Shown here: positions 5,487 through 7,969 of the stretch, piece after piece
How the letters are laid out: each line of letters opens with the position of its first letter
Numbering within the stretch: position 1 is the first letter of the stretch
DNA from: Lachnospiraceae bacterium
Lineage (GTDB): Bacteria; Bacillota_A; Clostridia; Lachnospirales; Lachnospiraceae
DNA: 7,969 bases
NCBI GenBank assembly: GCA_031262285.1
Contig: JAISHZ010000019.1
Location: 1-7,969 of the forward strand
Reading direction: 5' to 3'
Program-made: the position numbers and the translations under genes
Notes under the pieces: model-generated
The model's input: the letters and a program-made list of their open reading frames with translations, nothing else
Database searches by the model: none
What the model was told of the DNA's origin: nothing

Positions 5487-7969
5487 CACAATTCATCGTC
5501 CTTGCGTCGTCGAATCAAGATTCCGACCACCGCCACAAGTAGCAAAAGAGAAATCACCCCGATCCCGATTCCAAGTAAAAACTGTTTATCCTGCATCTCT
5601 GTCTTGGGAGCCGTCGGAACGACGATCGGCTCTGAAGGTTTGACAGAAACAGTCGGTTCATCAGATTGGACAGGCGGATTCTGCGGTACATCCTTTTCCA
5701 CCGCCACACCATACAGACTAAAGCTTGAAGCTGTAAAAGTGACAGTATCCTTTGTTACCACCGCTTCCAGAACTTCTATCGTGCCGTCATGCTTTTGATG
5801 CAAGATGACAGCACCGGTTGGATCTAAGAGAGAAACATGTAATGTAATCGTCACAGACTCTCCTTGCGGAATCACATAATTTTCTCTATTCATCGTGTTG
5901 ATCAACTTGATTTCGAAAAGTACCACCAATTCCTTGTCGGTCGGTAACTCTGTCTCAAAATTTGCTTTCGAAACATTTTCATTTGGAATCAAGTCCAAAC
6001 TCAACCGCACATTCCAAGGGATATCTCCAATGACCCATCCTTCCGTGTCTTGGTGATTGACGATCGCTGCTTTTGCTTGTGCAGCGAGTAGCGCATCCTT
6101 AATCGATTGCGGTATCTGTGATTTCTCTACATCAGAAAGTGCGTCATACATTTTGGAGGCAGATGCAACTTGATCTGCGAAGAATTGCGTCGTCTCATTT
6201 TGCGGGAATTGATCAACCAAATCGATTACTTGCTCGTTCGTTGGTATTTGTAGTATGTGCATTTTGCCACTAACAAATGTGACCGTATAATTCGGATGAG
6301 CAAAGGGTACGTTTTGTACGATTGTGTAAGTGCCGACATTGGAGCCGATATACTGCAAAGATCCGGTGAGCGTATCACCGGCAAACAAGGTCGGAGTTAC
6401 CGTATAAGTCAAGGTCGGATCCTTTTCACCATAATATTTGGATTTATCTTGCGCAGTGACGGTAATTGGACAACGGATGATCGTCCACGCCAATTCCAGA
6501 TTGCCGGTGGTATTGTCTGCCCATTTGTAATTGCTGTTAAGCTGAACCGTGACGGTATAGTCGTCTGCGTCTTCTCCGGTGTTGCCGGATACGGTATATC
6601 CGGTTCCGTCGGATAGAATCGTCTGTGTCGCACCATTATAAGTCAAGGCATTCGTAGAAAGCGTAGGCTTCGCAATCCCAAGCCTTCCGATAGACCATGA
6701 AATACTTCTGGCAGCAGTCACATTCTCTCCACTATCCCATTGATAATTGCTATCCGGCGTAACCGTCGCAGTATGATTTCCGGCGTTTATCGCACTGTTG
6801 CCGACTATTGTATACCCTGTTCCTGCATTTACGCCTATTTGTGAGTTACCGTTGTAGGTGAGAGATGTATTGGCTGTGGGAACCGGTATTCCAAGTCTTC
6901 CGATGGACCATACAATGTTTCTGGCAGCAGTCACATTTTCACCGCTGTCCCATTGATAATTGCTACCGGGTGTAACCGTCGCAGTATAATCCCCTGCGTT
7001 CGTTGCACTGTTGCCGCTGACCGTATATCCGGTTCCTGTACTGACCCCTGTTTGGGAACTGCCATCGTAAGTGAGAGAAGTATTGGCAGACGGAACCGGT
7101 ATTCCAAGTCTTCCGATGGACCATACAATGTTTCTAGCAGCAGTCACATTCTCACCGCTGTCCCATTGATAATTGCTGTCGGGCGTAACTGTCGCAGTAT
7201 AATCCCCTGCGTTCGTCGCACTGTTGCCGCTGACCGTATATCCGGTTCCTGTACTGACCCCTGTTTGGGAGCTGCCATTGTAAGTGAGAGAAGTATTGGC
7301 AGACGGAACTGATATTGCTAGCCGTTCGACGACAAGTGATAAAGTCGCGGTATTAGAAGGCAGATATGTCGCATTTCCTTCTTTATATACGCTTACTGTC
7401 ACGGAATTACCGTCTGAAGCCGCCTTGATCGTTAACGAACCATCCGAAGCGACATCCAGATACTCATTTTCCGGGACAGAGAAAATCACATCTCCATCGC
7501 CGCTACCGCCGGAAATCGCCAATTGCATACCGGTATCTCCGTAGGTTAAGGTGCCGGGATCTACGAGGGACAGAGTTGTCTGCGAAGCTTTGTTTACCGT
7601 AAAAGAAAGACTCACAGTAAGAGAAATCCCATGATCAGCGGTAATCGTCAATGTGTCCGTGTAAGTATTCACTGTTTTCCCTGTGATAGGACGAACACTC
7701 AGAGTTGCCGTAGCCCCTGCGTTAATCGTCGTAGCGGACAAAGCGGTGCTAATTTCAAAATCAGAAGTACTCAGAGCCGCGTTCAATCCGGTAATCTGTC
7801 CGGTACCGGTATTGGTGATCGTGATCTCTGTAGCGTTTTGTGTTCCATAACCAATGATCGCATTCGAAAAGGTAACCGCTTCGTGGCTGAGCGTAGCAGT
7901 ATAAGAAATCGGTTTCTGAACGACTGCAACGACAACACTCTGTGTGACATTGATCGGTGCGATATCATC
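5486..7969 (-). CDS. Large Ig-like/MBG-repeat surface protein with C-terminal membrane anchor (5' end outside window)
   Basis: The frame is open from the right edge to TGA (5488-5486), leaving 827 residues; the N-terminus and signal peptide are missing. In order: an Ig-like beta domain (about 20-127, ITNTGTGQITG near 51-61, ending SFTVNK); a second Ig-like unit (128-217, LTYGDTGMQLA); three close 71-residue MBG/YDG-like repeats (219-289, 290-360, 361-431) and a diverged fourth (432-500); an MBG_2-like domain (501-573); a helical segment (577-636); a beta domain (643-757); a Pro/Val/Ser/Glu-rich linker (760-790); a membrane segment (797-819); and the tail RRRKDDEL. It is probably an exported, anchored adhesin or scaffold. 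APKTE (787-791) sits where a sortase motif would, but no true LPXTG exists. Its stop overlaps the GH9-like lipoprotein start, so the two are likely made and used together. Ligand unknown. Confidence 0.88.
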   Translation of the reverse strand, partial: DDIAPINVTQSVVVAVVQKPISYTATLSHEAVTFSNAIIGYGTQNATEITITNTGTGQITGLNAALSTSDFEISTALSATTINAGATATLSVRPITGKTVNTYTDTLTITADHGISLTVSLSFTVNKASQTTLSLVDPGTLTYGDTGMQLAISGGSGDGDVIFSVPENEYLDVASDGSLTIKAASDGNSVTVSVYKEGNATYLPSNTATLSLVVERLAISVPSANTSLTYNGSSQTGVSTGTGYTVSGNSATNAGDYTATVTPDSNYQWDSGENVTAARNIVWSIGRLGIPVPSANTSLTYDGSSQTGVSTGTGYTVSGNSATNAGDYTATVTPGSNYQWDSGENVTAARNIVWSIGRLGIPVPTANTSLTYNGNSQIGVNAGTGYTIVGNSAINAGNHTATVTPDSNYQWDSGENVTAARSISWSIGRLGIAKPTLSTNALTYNGATQTILSDGTGYTVSGNTGEDADDYTVTVQLNSNYKWADNTTGNLELAWTIIRCPITVTAQDKSKYYGEKDPTLTYTVTPTLFAGDTLTGSLQYIGSNVGTYTIVQNVPFAHPNYTVTFVSGKMHILQIPTNEQVIDLVDQFPQNETTQFFADQVASASKMYDALSDVEKSQIPQSIKDALLAAQAKAAIVNHQDTEGWVIGDIPWNVRLSLDLIPNENVSKANFETELPTDKELVVLFEIKLINTMNRENYVIPQGESVTITLHVSLLDPTGAVILHQKHDGTIEVLEAVVTKDTVTFTASSFSLYGVAVEKDVPQNPPVQSDEPTVSVKPSEPIVVPTAPKTEMQDKQFLLGIGIGVISLLLLVAVVGILIRRRKDDEL
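5499..5503 (-). promoter_or_regulatory. Ribosome binding site for the lipoprotein gene, inside the surface protein gene
   Basis: AAGGA on the minus strand lies nine bases before GTG 5489 and twelve before ATG 5486, within the last codons of the surface protein gene. Together with the overlapping stop and start (GTGATGA context) it supports translational coupling of the two genes. Confidence 0.4.
6470..7315 (-). repeat. In-frame tandem array of four 213-bp (71-residue) MBG/YDG-like units
   Basis: Units run 7315-7103, 7102-6890, 6889-6677 and 6676-6470. Each begins I-x-[VK]-P, then LTYNG or LTYDG, GTGYT, NAGDYTATVT, SNYQWDSGENVTAAR and WSIGRLG. By direct comparison units 1 and 2 differ at 11 of 213 bases and 3 of 71 residues (S/P, N/D, D/G). 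Units 2 and 3 differ at 14 of 71 residues. Unit 4 is 69 residues and much more diverged. This indicates recent duplication or gene conversion of the two units nearest the N-terminus, with the array ageing toward the anchor. Confidence 0.9.

Noticed and set aside
5085..5798. 237-residue open frame on the plus strand
   Set aside because: It lies wholly antisense to the lipoprotein and surface protein genes, crosses their junction, and its translation shows no domain or repeat logic. It is a shadow frame.
6953..7312. Plus-strand open frame with internal repeats
   Set aside because: Its repeats are simply the reverse side of the 213-bp units encoding the surface protein.
7784..7786. TTG at 7786 as the start codon of the surface protein
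   Set aside because: The same frame remains open to the window edge and reads as continuous Ig-like domain sequence (VTFSNAIIGYGTQN, ITNTGTGQITG) directly before this codon. It is an internal Leu and the true start lies outside the window.

Overview
The window looks like a chromosomal stretch from a Gram-positive, Bacillota-type bacterium, most likely a member of the Clostridia. Three things point there: strong AGGAGG/GGAG-type ribosome binding sites, a ddl-murF cell-wall gene pair, and a long repeat-rich, membrane- or wall-anchored surface protein coupled to a lipoprotein. No rRNA, tRNA, CRISPR array, transposase or phage gene is visible, and the species cannot be named from this sequence alone.

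Layout. (1) 1-132, plus strand: the last 43 codons of an unidentified gene that enters from the left. An extended -10 promoter overlaps its stop codon and leads into (2) plsC (197-934), a membrane lysophospholipid acyltransferase. (3) A perfect 18-bp inverted repeat (956-1002) lies midway between the convergent plsC and murF genes. (4) On the minus strand, ddl (3634-2591) and murF (2569-1022) are 21 nt apart and form a two-gene operon. Ddl makes D-Ala-D-Ala and MurF attaches it to UDP-MurNAc-tripeptide, so the pair covers two consecutive steps of peptidoglycan precursor synthesis. (5) 3635-3887 is a non-coding stretch with nested inverted repeats, a possible ddl promoter and a terminator-like hairpin pointing the opposite way. 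(6) Also on the minus strand, a large surface protein gene (from beyond the right edge to 5486) overlaps the start of a lipoprotein gene (5486-3888). The surface protein has Ig-like and MBG/YDG-like repeats and a C-terminal membrane anchor. The lipoprotein resembles glycoside hydrolase family 9 but appears to lack key catalytic motifs.

The plsC and ddl-murF parts are ordinary envelope housekeeping genes. The accessory and most interesting part is the coupled surface-protein/GH9-like lipoprotein pair: two exported proteins probably made together, one with recently duplicated 71-residue repeats, the other apparently a degenerate or reassigned carbohydrate-active fold. The structured intergenic region that separates this pair from ddl is the second point of interest.
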